From assembly GCF_003072645.1 (NCBI RefSeq), contig NZ_CP028898.1, positions 1 to 64,000 on the forward strand: a stretch of DNA of 64,000 nucleotides, written 5' to 3'. This DNA is from Dongshaea marina. Its GTDB lineage: Bacteria > Pseudomonadota > Gammaproteobacteria > Enterobacterales > Aeromonadaceae. Position numbers and translations under genes: made by a program. Positions 25,990 to 34,552 of the stretch are shown in pieces. The notes under the pieces are model-generated. The model was given only the letters and a program-made list of their open reading frames with translations. It was not told where the DNA came from and did no database searches. Position 1 is the stretch's first letter. Each line of letters opens with the position of its first letter.

Positions 25990-28261
25990 GAGAAACAACC
26001 CAATTCAAGTGGTTCAGGTAAATGATAATGATCACCGAAAGATGAATCGCGGAGGGGGTGCTTCTACAGTCTTTGGAGATGGAGCAACCAATAGTGTTCG
26101 AGCTGTTTTAGCAGAGCAGACTACGGAAACTTTAAAATATTTTTCTGCTTCGTTTAAAAGTTTACCTGCTGTCGCAGGGGTTGCTAAAGTGACTCTTAGA
26201 AAAGAGGCATTAGCTAAGTCACATAGGCCACTTCAATTGTTCAACAATAAAACATGCCCAATTGTTGGGACTTTAGATTTTGGAGAGCTCTTGGTAAGTG
26301 CGACATCAGATGGGTTAGATAAACTAAAAGCAAAGATCCTTGATGGTAAAAGCCAGAAGATTATTTCAAATATATCTGCTATAGAAAAAATTGAACCTTA
26401 CTCCGAGCTGGATAGACTAAATGGAATAGAGTCTGAATATATAGAAAAAGTTGCAGTTGGTGGTGACAAAATAAAGTTAAAGCTATTTGACCATCAAGAT
26501 CTCAAAAAAAACAATTTACTGAAGCAGGCACTGAAAGAGTTTGCTGATGAGTACAATATTCAACTTAAAGATCTAAAATATGGAAAGGCTAAAGGATTGA
26601 TGTCTGCTACATTAAGCGACCGTTCTGCTTTGGCTGGGCTGGCTAAATTTATTGGGCTACGTAGTATATCACCAATCCCAAAGTTCAAAATAAGTGATTT
26701 AAACTTACAGGCATCCCCAATAGGCTTGGTTGATGAACAATTGCTCCCTTCCCCTAAGAATGGAGAAGAGTATCCTGTAGTTGGTGTTATTGACTCAGGT
26801 GTTTGCCCTAGTAGCACTCTACTTGAACCTTGGATACTTGCCAGAGAAAACTTTGTTCCTCCTGGACAGGAAGATTATACTCACGGGACTATGGTCGCGG
26901 GTTTAATCATCAATAGTAAGAGCTTGAACTATCAAGACGAGCGATTTCCTGAAACTCAAGCAATGATTGTTGACGTAAATGTTTTTCCGAAGGATGGAGG
27001 AACCTCTGAGGATGATCTCGTTGCAATAATTGAGGAGGTCGTCCCTAAATATCCTCAGGTAAGAGTATGGAATCTTTCACTAGGTAGCCCTAGTCCTGTT
27101 CATGTGACAGATTTTTCTGATTTTGCTCGCTTCTTGGATGAGATGCATGATGAACACGGGTGTTTATTTGTTGTTTCATCTGGAAATCAAAATGACTTGA
27201 GTTACTGGCCAACACGTTCAAGTGATCCATATGTAAACAGAGTTTCATCACCCGGTGACTCTGTGCGCGCTTTAACGGTAGGAAGCGTCTCACACAAGAC
27301 TTCTCCTTTAGCGTTAGGTGGTGTTGATGACTTATCTCCCTTTTCAAGGATAGGCCCTGGTCCAAGCTACATTCCAAAGCCAGAAATAATTCATTATGGA
27401 GGAAATGCAACTGCAAACGGAAATTTTGCTCAGATTGGAATTCTCTCTATTGGACCAAACAATACGTTATGTGAAAATATAGGAACGAGCTTTTCCGCTC
27501 CTATTGGTTCTAGCATTGCAGGTAACTTATTCCATTTTTTATCTGAAGGTGAAGAAGTTTATGTTCCTACTGAACGTGTAAAAGCATTAATGATACACTC
27601 AGCCTTGATGAGCTCTAACGGGGTTAGCAAAGAGGATTTAAGATGTTTCGGCTTTGGTAAGCCGGGGGATGTTATAGACAGTCTCTATTGCGATCCAAAC
27701 TGTATGACGATGCTGTTTGAAACTGATGTGAGATATGGAGGTTTTGAATTTGAGCGGTTTCCATTCCCTATACCTGATTGCTTAAATACCAGTGAAGGGA
27801 AGTATAAGGGTGAAGTATTCATGACGCTTGTATATTCTCCTGTTACGGATCCAAATTATGCATCAGAGTATTGTAGGACAAATGTTGAAGTTGGCATGGG
27901 AAGCTATAATAAAGATGGTGAAGGAAATTATAAGTTCGCATCTAAAATCCCTCCAGCACCTAAGGATATATCAGAGATGTATGAGAAATCTAGGGTGGAA
28001 AATGGATTTAAGTGGTCTCCAGTTAAGGCTTATCACAGAGCTTGTAAGCAAGGAATAGCTGTAGGAGATTGGAGGCTTAAATTGGGGGTTATGTTAAGAG
28101 CAGAAATGGGGATCCCTGATGTTCCTCAGAGAGCAACCTTGATTCTTAGTTTACGAGGACTGGATCCAGAACAACCTGTTTATAACGAAACGATTCAAAA
28201 AATGAATCAGATGGGATGGATTACACATGATATTGACCAGCATGTTCGCTTACGAGCTTAA
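25982..28261 (+). CDS. ietS: IetS-like subtilisin-family serine protease
   Basis: The peptidase S8 triad is complete: Asp271 (VGVIDSGV), His301 (THGTMVAGL) and Ser503 (GTSFSAP), with Asn402 (SSGNQN) for the oxyanion hole. There is no signal peptide, so it acts in the cytoplasm. A ~250-residue N-terminal region and a ~230-residue C-terminal region flank the catalytic core. Its start overlaps the ATPase gene by 8 bp, implying translational coupling. It is the expected proteolytic effector of the two-gene defense or exclusion system. Confidence 0.9.
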   Translation: MDKRNNPIQVVQVNDNDHRKMNRGGGASTVFGDGATNSVRAVLAEQTTETLKYFSASFKSLPAVAGVAKVTLRKEALAKSHRPLQLFNNKTCPIVGTLDFGELLVSATSDGLDKLKAKILDGKSQKIISNISAIEKIEPYSELDRLNGIESEYIEKVAVGGDKIKLKLFDHQDLKKNNLLKQALKEFADEYNIQLKDLKYGKAKGLMSATLSDRSALAGLAKFIGLRSISPIPKFKISDLNLQASPIGLVDEQLLPSPKNGEEYPVVGVIDSGVCPSSTLLEPWILARENFVPPGQEDYTHGTMVAGLIINSKSLNYQDERFPETQAMIVDVNVFPKDGGTSEDDLVAIIEEVVPKYPQVRVWNLSLGSPSPVHVTDFSDFARFLDEMHDEHGCLFVVSSGNQNDLSYWPTRSSDPYVNRVSSPGDSVRALTVGSVSHKTSPLALGGVDDLSPFSRIGPGPSYIPKPEIIHYGGNATANGNFAQIGILSIGPNNTLCENIGTSFSAPIGSSIAGNLFHFLSEGEEVYVPTERVKALMIHSALMSSNGVSKEDLRCFGFGKPGDVIDSLYCDPNCMTMLFETDVRYGGFEFERFPFPIPDCLNTSEGKYKGEVFMTLVYSPVTDPNYASEYCRTNVEVGMGSYNKDGEGNYKFASKIPPAPKDISEMYEKSRVENGFKWSPVKAYHRACKQGIAVGDWRLKLGVMLRAEMGIPDVPQRATLILSLRGLDPEQPVYNETIQKMNQMGWITHDIDQHVRLRA

Positions 28262-28468
28262 TTAAGATAATGTGTAAACGTAATCTTGCTGATGATTCAG
28301 CCGCTTTATTTCTGAAGTATCGAGAAGCGGCGAATTTTCATTAGATTATTAATTGCTGTATGAGATCTAACCTCAGAAAATTAAAAGGTCACACTGAAAC
28401 ACTAAAGATCTCCGGATAAATTTATTACTGGGCACCAGCCCTCCTATTATCTAGGGGGCTGCTACTAC

Positions 28469-29360
28469 CTAGTTTTTCTGGAGCTCTTTGTAATCCAGGT
28501 GCTCTGGCCCTTCACACCATATATTAATATAGCCTCTTTTATTTATAGATGGTCCGGTCTCTGATAATAGATATACCATTCTTGGTCTTCTATCTACCTG
28601 AGCATCAAGTTTTTCTTTATTAAATTTACGAAATGTGGTTTTCTCCAGGTCTTTTGAGTTGAGGTATGCTGATGGTCGCTTGTTTTTTCCATGGTCATCA
28701 ATTGAGTTACAAAAGACAAATGAGTAGCCTCATTCAACCTTATTTATCCATGCTTTACCATAGTAGAATTCTAAATTCATCTACAAAATCAGATAGATGT
28801 TGGTTATTTATTTCTACAAAAAGATCGTTTATATGAATTTTTCCAATATGGGGAAGCTGTATTAATTCATTAGAACCTGAATTATATGTATCAATTATCG
28901 ATGGAAGAGTTTTACTTCTTCTTATACCCCTTTTTCCTCTCCTTTCGCAATCACTTCTCCTTTCTCCTTGGGCTGTGTGCTGCTCTTCCATGTCGTCAGG
29001 ATTTGATTCTGGTTTTCTTTCGCTGGGAGGGCGTAGATTGATTCTGATTGCATTATCATAGAATACATCTTCATCTGAATAGATATCAGAAGCGTATTTA
29101 TTTTTTATTTTTTTCTTCTCAGTCTCTAATCCTATTAAGCAGTTATCACTATGTTTGCTTACTACTTTATAATACGGATCTCTTTTCCTTTTCTCTTTGG
29201 GCTTATCGAGATTAGCACAAGTTATTTCAGCTGAGCAGTGCGTGTCAGGGCACTGGAAATTGAATTTAGATTCAATTTCGCCTCTAGAATACCTAGAGTC
29301 TGCTTCGGCAGAGGTTATGCAGCATTTAAGATCTTCGGAATATGCTTTTTCTATCCTCAT
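28469..29360 (-). pseudogene. Frameshifted hypothetical gene, convergent with ietS
   Basis: An intact-looking 201-aa reading frame (29360 to 28755) starts with MRIEKAYSEDLKCCITSAEADSRYSRGEI and holds CPDTHCSAEITC. It ends abruptly at ...RILLW. A second frame, offset by one base, continues with YGKAWINKVE, a TGA, then GYSFVFCNSIDDHGKNKRPSAYL and on to ...YKELQKN with a stop at 28469. One frameshift and one nonsense codon therefore separate two parts of one gene. No family is recognised. The paired cysteines and His near the N-terminus resemble a zinc-binding site. Confidence 0.6.
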
Positions 29361-29420
29361 GAATTCATCTCCATTCTATCCGAATCCCAATATACTATCG
29401 ATAAGCGGTGATTTGCGCTA

Positions 29421-29814
29421 GATTATCAGTAGTTGGATGAGTCCAATGATCAGAAAATGAAAACGTCACAAGCCTACACTTTATTGTTAGGATGTCATTT
29501 CGCCCTTTACCGGAGTGGATGTGACCGGGTTGCTGCGATAGCCGTCAACTTTTAGGGCTGCTTGAAGCCCAATGGGGCGGAAAGTCGCGCTAAGCTTCAG
29601 GGCTAATCATAGTTCTTCGTTCCGATGCATCTGGGGATTTAATTTCATTACACTGTAAGGCCCGGTCCTCCGTCACCTGCTCACGAGCTTGCGTAGCCTG
29701 ACTTAATCAACACACACCCAGGCGCAAGATCCGCTGTAGTCGTCACCACCTTGAGCTTCGAAGATGGGGTTTGGATGCCATTTCATCGACAAGTTCACTC
29801 AAACGCTAAAACTC
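29421..29814. other. Intergenic DNA without a clear gene
   Basis: I see no open frame of credible coding quality. On the minus strand the frame after the IS6-like fragment is broken by stops (SELVDEMASKPHLRSSRW and onward), suggesting decayed coding DNA. Confidence 0.4.
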
Positions 29815-30145
29815 CTTTAAATACAACATGTTGAATAGTATTTTTCCTTCCTTGGTGATCACCTGGTAGAGATACATCCATCGACCTTTCACCTTGGGGT
29901 TCTTTGACTTAAAGTACGGTTCGTCACTAGCCCCCTTTGAAGCCCTTGCCCCTCTGGGCTAGGAGCAAAGTATCAATTCCAAAAGAACTCAGTGAAAATG
30001 GCATAACGCATTGAATAATATCAATATTTCTCCACCGGCAAAGTTCATCATAAAGCCATTCATAGCTTATCTCATTTAGAATTATTCGGAATACCGCCCA
30101 TCTTATGTGGCATATGCTCATTTCAATAGGTAAGATATCCACCAC
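29815..30145 (-). pseudogene. IS6-like transposase remnant
   Basis: On the minus strand, an N-terminal piece (HIRWAVFRIILNEISYEWLYDELCRWRNIDI) resembles the IS6-family region before the catalytic domain. After a frame change it is followed by DEPYFKSKNPKVKG and RWMYLYQVITKEGKILFNML, resembling the IS6 'DETYIKVKGKWxYLYRAIDKEG' segment with the first catalytic Asp. The frame then ends in a stop. Terminal repeats were not found. The assignment is by eye and tentative. Confidence 0.42.
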
Positions 30146-30168
30146 GATGTAACTTCGATAAGAACCAA

Positions 30169-30642
30169 ATGATTAAGTTTTCTGAAATAGGCAAGGCAGT
30201 TACAGGGTTTGAGTCTGTAGAGGGTGTCCCTCTACAGGGTTATGGGATCTCTGAGTCCTGCGGGAAAATTGAAATTTTTCAGGATTACGCCGAGGGACTA
30301 CAGGATATTGAGGGATTCTCCCATATTTATTTACTATTTCACCTGCATCGCAGCAGGGGCCACAACCTCAAGGTGAAACCGTTCCTTGATACTCAAGAGC
30401 GGGGAGTTTTTGCTACTCGATCTCCCAAACGCCCTAATCCGCTGGGCCTCAGTATTGTCCAGTTAGAACGCCGCGAGGGAAATATCCTGCACGTTCGAGG
30501 CCTGGATCTGCTGAATGGCACTCCAATTATAGATGTCAAACCTTACATACAGGCTTTCGATAATATTCAAGGGACTCGTGATGGGTGGTATCTGCAGGGA
30601 ATGAATCCACATCAAACATTATCTGACGAACGCTTTAAATAG
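30169..30642 (+). CDS. trmO: TrmO/TsaA-family tRNA (N6-threonylcarbamoyladenosine) methyltransferase
   Basis: The protein carries the family signature RGVFATRSPKRPNPLGLSIVQL and GLDLLNGTPIIDVKPYIQAFD, the SAM-binding core of the UPF0066/TrmO beta-barrel. TrmO methylates t6A37 in tRNA-Thr in E. coli. At 157 residues it is shorter than E. coli TrmO (about 235) and lacks the C-terminal domain, like archaeal or VirR-type members. Confidence 0.85.
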   Translation: MIKFSEIGKAVTGFESVEGVPLQGYGISESCGKIEIFQDYAEGLQDIEGFSHIYLLFHLHRSRGHNLKVKPFLDTQERGVFATRSPKRPNPLGLSIVQLERREGNILHVRGLDLLNGTPIIDVKPYIQAFDNIQGTRDGWYLQGMNPHQTLSDERFK

Positions 30643-30719
30643 AACGTTAAATTTCCAGCTCTCTGTAGGCCTGTTATAGAAGAGAACATAATCATAAGTA
30701 TCTGGAATGGAGGTGATGT

Positions 30720-31517
30720 ATGGGTTTTATTATTTTGGGATTGTTAGTTGCATTTTTTAGTGCAGGACTCGGGGTCGGTGGGGGATGCCTTTTGGTTCCC
30801 GCTCTGGTCAGCTTCTTTAAACTGGACTTCAGGAAGGCAGCGAGCACATCTCTGGCTACCATCTTTCCTATTGTCGTGGTGGGCAGTATCGCTAATTTTA
30901 TTTTTATCGACAAACTGCCTCCAGCTCACTATTTCTACCTATTTATCCCTGCCTGCATGGTTGGGGCTTGGTTTGGTGGCCAGCATGTACAGAGAATCAA
31001 TGCAAAGTGGATCCGTTTACTATTTGCTATCTTCATCTTCATTGCCGGGATCAAAATGCTGCAGGTGGGGAATGCGCCGATGCTACTATTCCAATATATC
31101 CATCAGGTACTGCCTTTTTCAGCCTTCTATTTACTAATGCCTTACGGATTTTTAGTCGGTTTTGTGGCTACGTTACTTGGTGTTGGCTGTGGGTTGGTGA
31201 TCGTACCTTTCTTTGTGATTTTGCTCGGGTTGCCTATGCATCAGGCCGTACTGATCTCGTTGATTACGATGGTATTTATTACCGGTACGGCAACCCTGAT
31301 CAATAAAAAACATAAAGCCCTTGATCCCTGGGCGATACGCCTTATGCTCATCCCAGCACTGCTGGGTGCAGTGGTTGGCGCGTACTGCTCCAACCTTCTC
31401 CCTAACCACGCCTTACGAATGTTATTTGCCTGCTTTTTACTTGTGATGTCAGTACGTTATTTTATCCAGGAATTCAAAGGTGGTCACCGCTCTTGTCAAT
31501 GCCCACAGACGCAGTAA
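30720..31517 (+). CDS. TauE/SafE-family membrane transporter
   Basis: The 265-residue protein has about eight hydrophobic segments and the paired glycine-rich motifs of the family (FFSAGLGVGGGCLLVPAL near the start and LVGFVATLLGVGCGLVIVPFF midway). Such permeases export sulfite or other organosulfur anions. A strong ribosome site (GGAGGTGAT) precedes it. Its end overlaps the convergent DUF364-like gene by 22 bp. Confidence 0.88.
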   Translation: MGFIILGLLVAFFSAGLGVGGGCLLVPALVSFFKLDFRKAASTSLATIFPIVVVGSIANFIFIDKLPPAHYFYLFIPACMVGAWFGGQHVQRINAKWIRLLFAIFIFIAGIKMLQVGNAPMLLFQYIHQVLPFSAFYLLMPYGFLVGFVATLLGVGCGLVIVPFFVILLGLPMHQAVLISLITMVFITGTATLINKKHKALDPWAIRLMLIPALLGAVVGAYCSNLLPNHALRMLFACFLLVMSVRYFIQEFKGGHRSCQCPQTQ

Positions 31518-32383
31518 TGGTTTAGCTTCAGTATCCTGGCTGCTGCCGAGATTGTTACACCGAAAAAAGTGACCGGTTTGTTCGATTGTAGAAAGTGGCA
31601 AATAGTGCCATTCACAAGGGTTGAACCGGTCGCCATGATCTGATCACACCACTCGATCGCTGCATCGGTTTGTGATTCACCTTCGATGGTAATCCCATAT
31701 TTCCTCTGCCCGATATTTGCCGGGTCGAGATCTATAACCCGAACAAGCTGACGACGCGATAAATTCTCCAGAAGCCGTGGTTGCAGGCCTATTAGCAAAA
31801 TATTTTGATCTGCTTCAACGGCATTAACGACCTGCTGACCACACAGGGCTAGCTCATCATTTTTACAATGCACAGTCCTATCACATTGCTTCAGATGCCG
31901 ATATACTGCATTTAGTGCAGCAATAAAATCAGCTCTCTGGCGGTTGGTCTCCAGTGGTAGCTCAAGAAGTTGCTGAAGCGAATACTCGCTGTTTTGATAG
32001 TGGTCCGTGAACGCCTGTCCTCTGCTTCCCAGAAAATCCGCCTCGATCATTTTTTCGTGGCCTCGGACAATGGGATAATCCTGATGAGCAGGGAAGCCAA
32101 TTGCATCAACTGAGCTAAGTGCCTGGCAGTTGATTGTCAGCTTTTCCCTGTGAAGATTAAATTTATTGACCTGCTGTATCAGCTCTTCTTTGAGAAGAGC
32201 ATATAAGTGGTTGATATCTTGAACCACGTTTATAGGTTGTCTCATATGGGATAACTCAGCTTGATGAAGCTGTTTCGAAAATTGAACGTAACTGAGCTGT
32301 GTTGCACCACAAGTGACCATTAGTTTCCAGATACTCCGATCCCTAAGGCCTAGTTTACGTAAGGCGGCCACTTTCCCCTGCAT
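31496..32383 (-). CDS. DUF364-like (putative heavy-metal chelation) protein
   Basis: This 295-residue soluble protein has a Rossmann-like centre (NAVEADQNILLIGLQPRLLENLSRRQLVRVIDLDPANIG) and an acidic C-terminal segment with WCDQIMATGSTLVNGTI, a pattern I associate with DUF364 heavy-metal chelation proteins. GGAG precedes the ATG. It lies 23 bp downstream of the thioesterase gene in one operon with NifX-like and DUF134 proteins, which suits a metal or cofactor theme. Function is not established. Confidence 0.6.
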   Translation of the reverse strand: MQGKVAALRKLGLRDRSIWKLMVTCGATQLSYVQFSKQLHQAELSHMRQPINVVQDINHLYALLKEELIQQVNKFNLHREKLTINCQALSSVDAIGFPAHQDYPIVRGHEKMIEADFLGSRGQAFTDHYQNSEYSLQQLLELPLETNRQRADFIAALNAVYRHLKQCDRTVHCKNDELALCGQQVVNAVEADQNILLIGLQPRLLENLSRRQLVRVIDLDPANIGQRKYGITIEGESQTDAAIEWCDQIMATGSTLVNGTICHFLQSNKPVTFFGVTISAAARILKLNHYCVCGH

Positions 32384-32406
32384 CAGGATTCTCCATATTC
32401 GTCTCT

Positions 32407-32829
32407 TTATTTTCTTAGCCGGACAAATTTAGCGCTTGCCCAGGCATGGGTTTTTCCTTCAAGCCTTATGTCTGCCCGCATATCAAAAATATTCCGGCGG
32501 GTCGAAATTAGTTGCCCCATTACCTCTACCTCTGAATTCACTAAGATTGGGCTGACAAAACGGATTTTCATATCGGCTGTAACAGCTTGGATCCCTTGGT
32601 GGAAAAGACAATGAACCATTGCTGAATCGAGAAGTGAACTGACTATCCCTCCATGGAGCTGTTGTGGATACCCCTGCAAGATCTCTGATGGATGAAAGAG
32701 CGTATGCACTGATCCATCACCTAACAAAGAGAAATTAAGTCTTAGTGAGGCTGGATTCGCATCCCCGCAAATCAAACAATTCTGATGACTATCACAGCAC
32801 TGCTGATAAGATGTGGCAGAGTCAGGCAT
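32407..32829 (-). CDS. PaaI-type hotdog thioesterase
   Basis: I chose ATG 32829, which overlaps the stop of the upstream gene, over the longer frame to 32952 that reads through the NifX-like gene. The fold signature is QQLHGGIVSSLLDSAMVHCLF, followed by VTADMKIRFVSPI. A N-terminal CCDSHQNCLICG segment may bind metal. Acyl-CoA is the usual substrate of the family; the real one is unknown. Confidence 0.82.
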   Translation of the reverse strand: MPDSATSYQQCCDSHQNCLICGDANPASLRLNFSLLGDGSVHTLFHPSEILQGYPQQLHGGIVSSLLDSAMVHCLFHQGIQAVTADMKIRFVSPILVNSEVEVMGQLISTRRNIFDMRADIRLEGKTHAWASAKFVRLRK

Positions 32830-33322
32830 GACGTTTTCCCTGACAGCAACATCCTTTATTTGAAGCGAGGGCGTGTGAGTGGTCTGCCCCCTTCCCACAA
32901 CACCTCTTTTTATCAGCAGAGCCATGCTTATGGTTACAACCACAACCTCCATTTTGTTGCTTACGCAGATGATTAATCGAGGGACGCCCTTGCTCTGCAG
33001 ATGTCAGCAACTGAGGTGTTTTTTTGGCTTCTTCATATATAGCTTTAGCGTTTTGTGTTCCTGGCTGAATATGGTGAATTGATAAATTTAAATCCAACAG
33101 GCGACCAAGCATTTTTTCACCAATGTTTCGGACACACACGATACCCACCTTTTCACGTTTCAGTAACTCGATGAGCTCTTGCTTACCTTGGCACCCCTCC
33201 GATGCCGCAGGATTTGTAAAACAGTGGCTTTCATCCATCTCTGGATTATAAATCAGAATCTGGGGGGCTTTAGAAAAATGCCCGGCAGGTAATTTTTGGT
33301 TATTGACTGGTATTGCGATCAT
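32822..33322 (-). CDS. NifX/NifB-type (dinitrogenase iron-molybdenum cofactor-like) protein with Cys/His-rich tail
   Basis: ATG 33322 is preceded by AGGAAAGTGAAG; a start at 33337 would add five residues. The first ~110 residues form the FeMo-cofactor-binding-like domain (MIAIPVNNQ...KVGIVCVRNIGEKML). The C-terminal tail is very rich in Cys and His (NGGCGCNHKHG, KKRCCGKG, GCCCQGKRHA) and likely binds metal. Such proteins occur outside nitrogen fixation beside DUF134 regulators. The stop overlaps the thioesterase start. Confidence 0.82.
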   Translation of the reverse strand: MIAIPVNNQKLPAGHFSKAPQILIYNPEMDESHCFTNPAASEGCQGKQELIELLKREKVGIVCVRNIGEKMLGRLLDLNLSIHHIQPGTQNAKAIYEEAKKTPQLLTSAEQGRPSINHLRKQQNGGCGCNHKHGSADKKRCCGKGADHSHALASNKGCCCQGKRHA

Positions 33323-33614
33323 CTTCACTTTCCTCATGACTTGATTGCATCATTAAAGCCTTCCCGTGAGCCAGGCAATCGATCACTTTGAATCGAGCTA
33401 CTTTGAGAATATTGGCTAACGTTTGGCGTGAAACACCCATTTGCGCAGCTGCCTGTTGTTGCTGCATCCCAAGCATATCGACCAGCCGAATCGCTTCAAA
33501 CTCATCAGCTAGAAGCTCCTCTTTCTGAAGCTGAGACATCGGGATCCGATTGGGTTTAAAGCAGCAGTATGCAGCTTGTCCGCAAATTTTTCTCTTTATC
33601 TTAAGTCTTGGCAT
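33300..33614 (-). CDS. DUF134-family HTH protein
   Basis: The protein opens MPRLKIKRKICGQAAYCCFKPNRIP and continues with LLADEFEAIRLVDMLGMQQQQAAAQMGVSRQTLANILKVAR, the standard DUF134 pattern: a cysteine-bearing N-terminus plus a sigma-70 region 4-like helix-turn-helix. It is the first gene of the minus-strand operon and overlaps the NifX-like gene by 23 bp. It probably regulates this operon through the upstream repeats. Confidence 0.88.
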   Translation of the reverse strand: MPRLKIKRKICGQAAYCCFKPNRIPMSQLQKEELLADEFEAIRLVDMLGMQQQQAAAQMGVSRQTLANILKVARFKVIDCLAHGKALMMQSSHEESEDDRNTSQ

Positions 33615-33637
33615 AAAGCTTCCCAGTTAACGTTGTG

Positions 33638-33674
33638 AGCATATGCCATATAATAACAATATAGCATATGCCAT
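33638..33674. promoter_or_regulatory. Paired AGCATATGCCAT operators before DUF134 operon
   Basis: AGCATATGCCAT occurs at 33638-33649 and again at 33663-33674, 25 bp apart. Each contains the palindrome GCATATGC. They lie just upstream of the DUF134 start at 33614 and separated by AT-rich DNA, so they are likely regulator binding sites overlapping the promoter. Confidence 0.55.
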
Positions 33675-33785
33675 GTTTAAGCAATCTATTCTGTCATGCC
33701 GCATGCGCAGAGATAAGCATGTAAGGTCGAACTATACCCCAAGATGGTGTCAGACATCTGATGCTAACTGCGTCAAAATAAATAA

Positions 33786-33848
33786 TCCCCGAGGCAAGCC
33801 CTCTCGCTTAGGCTCGCCTTCGCTTCGCGAAGCGGGGTATTTGGTTAG
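33786..33848. repeat. Dispersed palindromic repeat, copy 1
   Basis: The segment ending CTTCGCTTCGCGAAGCGGGGTA contains the palindrome CGCTTCGCGAAGCG. A near-identical copy in opposite orientation lies near 62107-62152. It behaves like a REP-type extragenic element. Confidence 0.6.
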
Positions 33849-34082
33849 TCAAACACCTAGTTACTTCGCCGCAAGCGGCTGGGAATTAGACCCACGGGGA
33901 TTAAAGTCTTAATTTGTATCTGTTGGCAGCCGATAGCAAAGCTTATAGCGCCTACACTAGCTCCTTTAAAGAGAGACCATGATAGGACAGAACATTGGTT
34001 ACGTCTGGATCAGCGTGTTTGATCAAAAACAAGAACAGCAACTGGGAGGGAACCGAGTGGAACTGGTAACATATACGGTCTC

Positions 34083-34196
34083 TCCAATCTCACAATTAAG
34101 TTTTTTGGGAGCTAGATCTGTTAGCTTGGCGTTTTCGATGCCTATATGAGAGCTTCAAGAGCTCTCATATAGGCATCGAACTTAGGTATTCATCCA
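34083..34196. repeat. ~115-bp hairpin repeat, copy A
   Basis: The stretch from CAATCTCACAA through GAGCTAGATCTGTTAGC to CTTAGGTATTCATCC recurs at 40877-40990. It contains a perfect 19-bp stem, CGATGCCTATATGAGAGCT (34137-34155), pairing across a 5-nt loop. The two copies are in direct orientation and bracket 6.8 kb of mostly mobile DNA. Confidence 0.8.
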
Positions 34197-34552
34197 CTAC
34201 ACCTCTGCTCCCGCTCCCGCCAAATCAGCTTAGTGATAGAGTCTGAGCTTCTGGCATGAGAGCTGCTTAATAATTGTGCGTAGAGACAAAAAATTGGCAT
34301 CGGAAGCAGTAGCCAACCCATCTCACTGAAATAACAACAAAGAAAGTTCAGGAGAAGATGATGAGTTCGAGCAACTGTAACCATGGTTCAAGTTTAGGAA
34401 TTTCAAAGCCCCCCTCAGATGGCTTACCTAAGGATGATCGAGGGCAGGGAGCTGCGATAATCCAAACTGTCTGCTGATGTAGTGGCTGTAAAACCAACGA
34501 ATCGTATAAGGTTTGCTCAGATATCCCTACGTAAGACGGATCTTCCCTGTGC
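34197..34552. other. Intergenic DNA before IS91-like element
   Basis: No credible gene is seen. Part of this stretch probably belongs to the 3' end (oriIS side) of the IS91-like element, but its exact boundary cannot be set by eye. Confidence 0.4.

Noticed and set aside
30748-31306. Alternative plus-frame ORFs inside the TauE/SafE gene
   Set aside because: They are out-of-frame shadows; the main frame has the full family pattern.
33643-33912. 89-aa plus-strand ORF
   Set aside because: It runs through operator repeats and a palindromic REP-like element and has no domain character or ribosome site.
34083-34196. Hairpin repeat considered as an integron attC site
   Set aside because: No proper GTTRRRY/RYYYAAC paired core sites and no integrase are visible.
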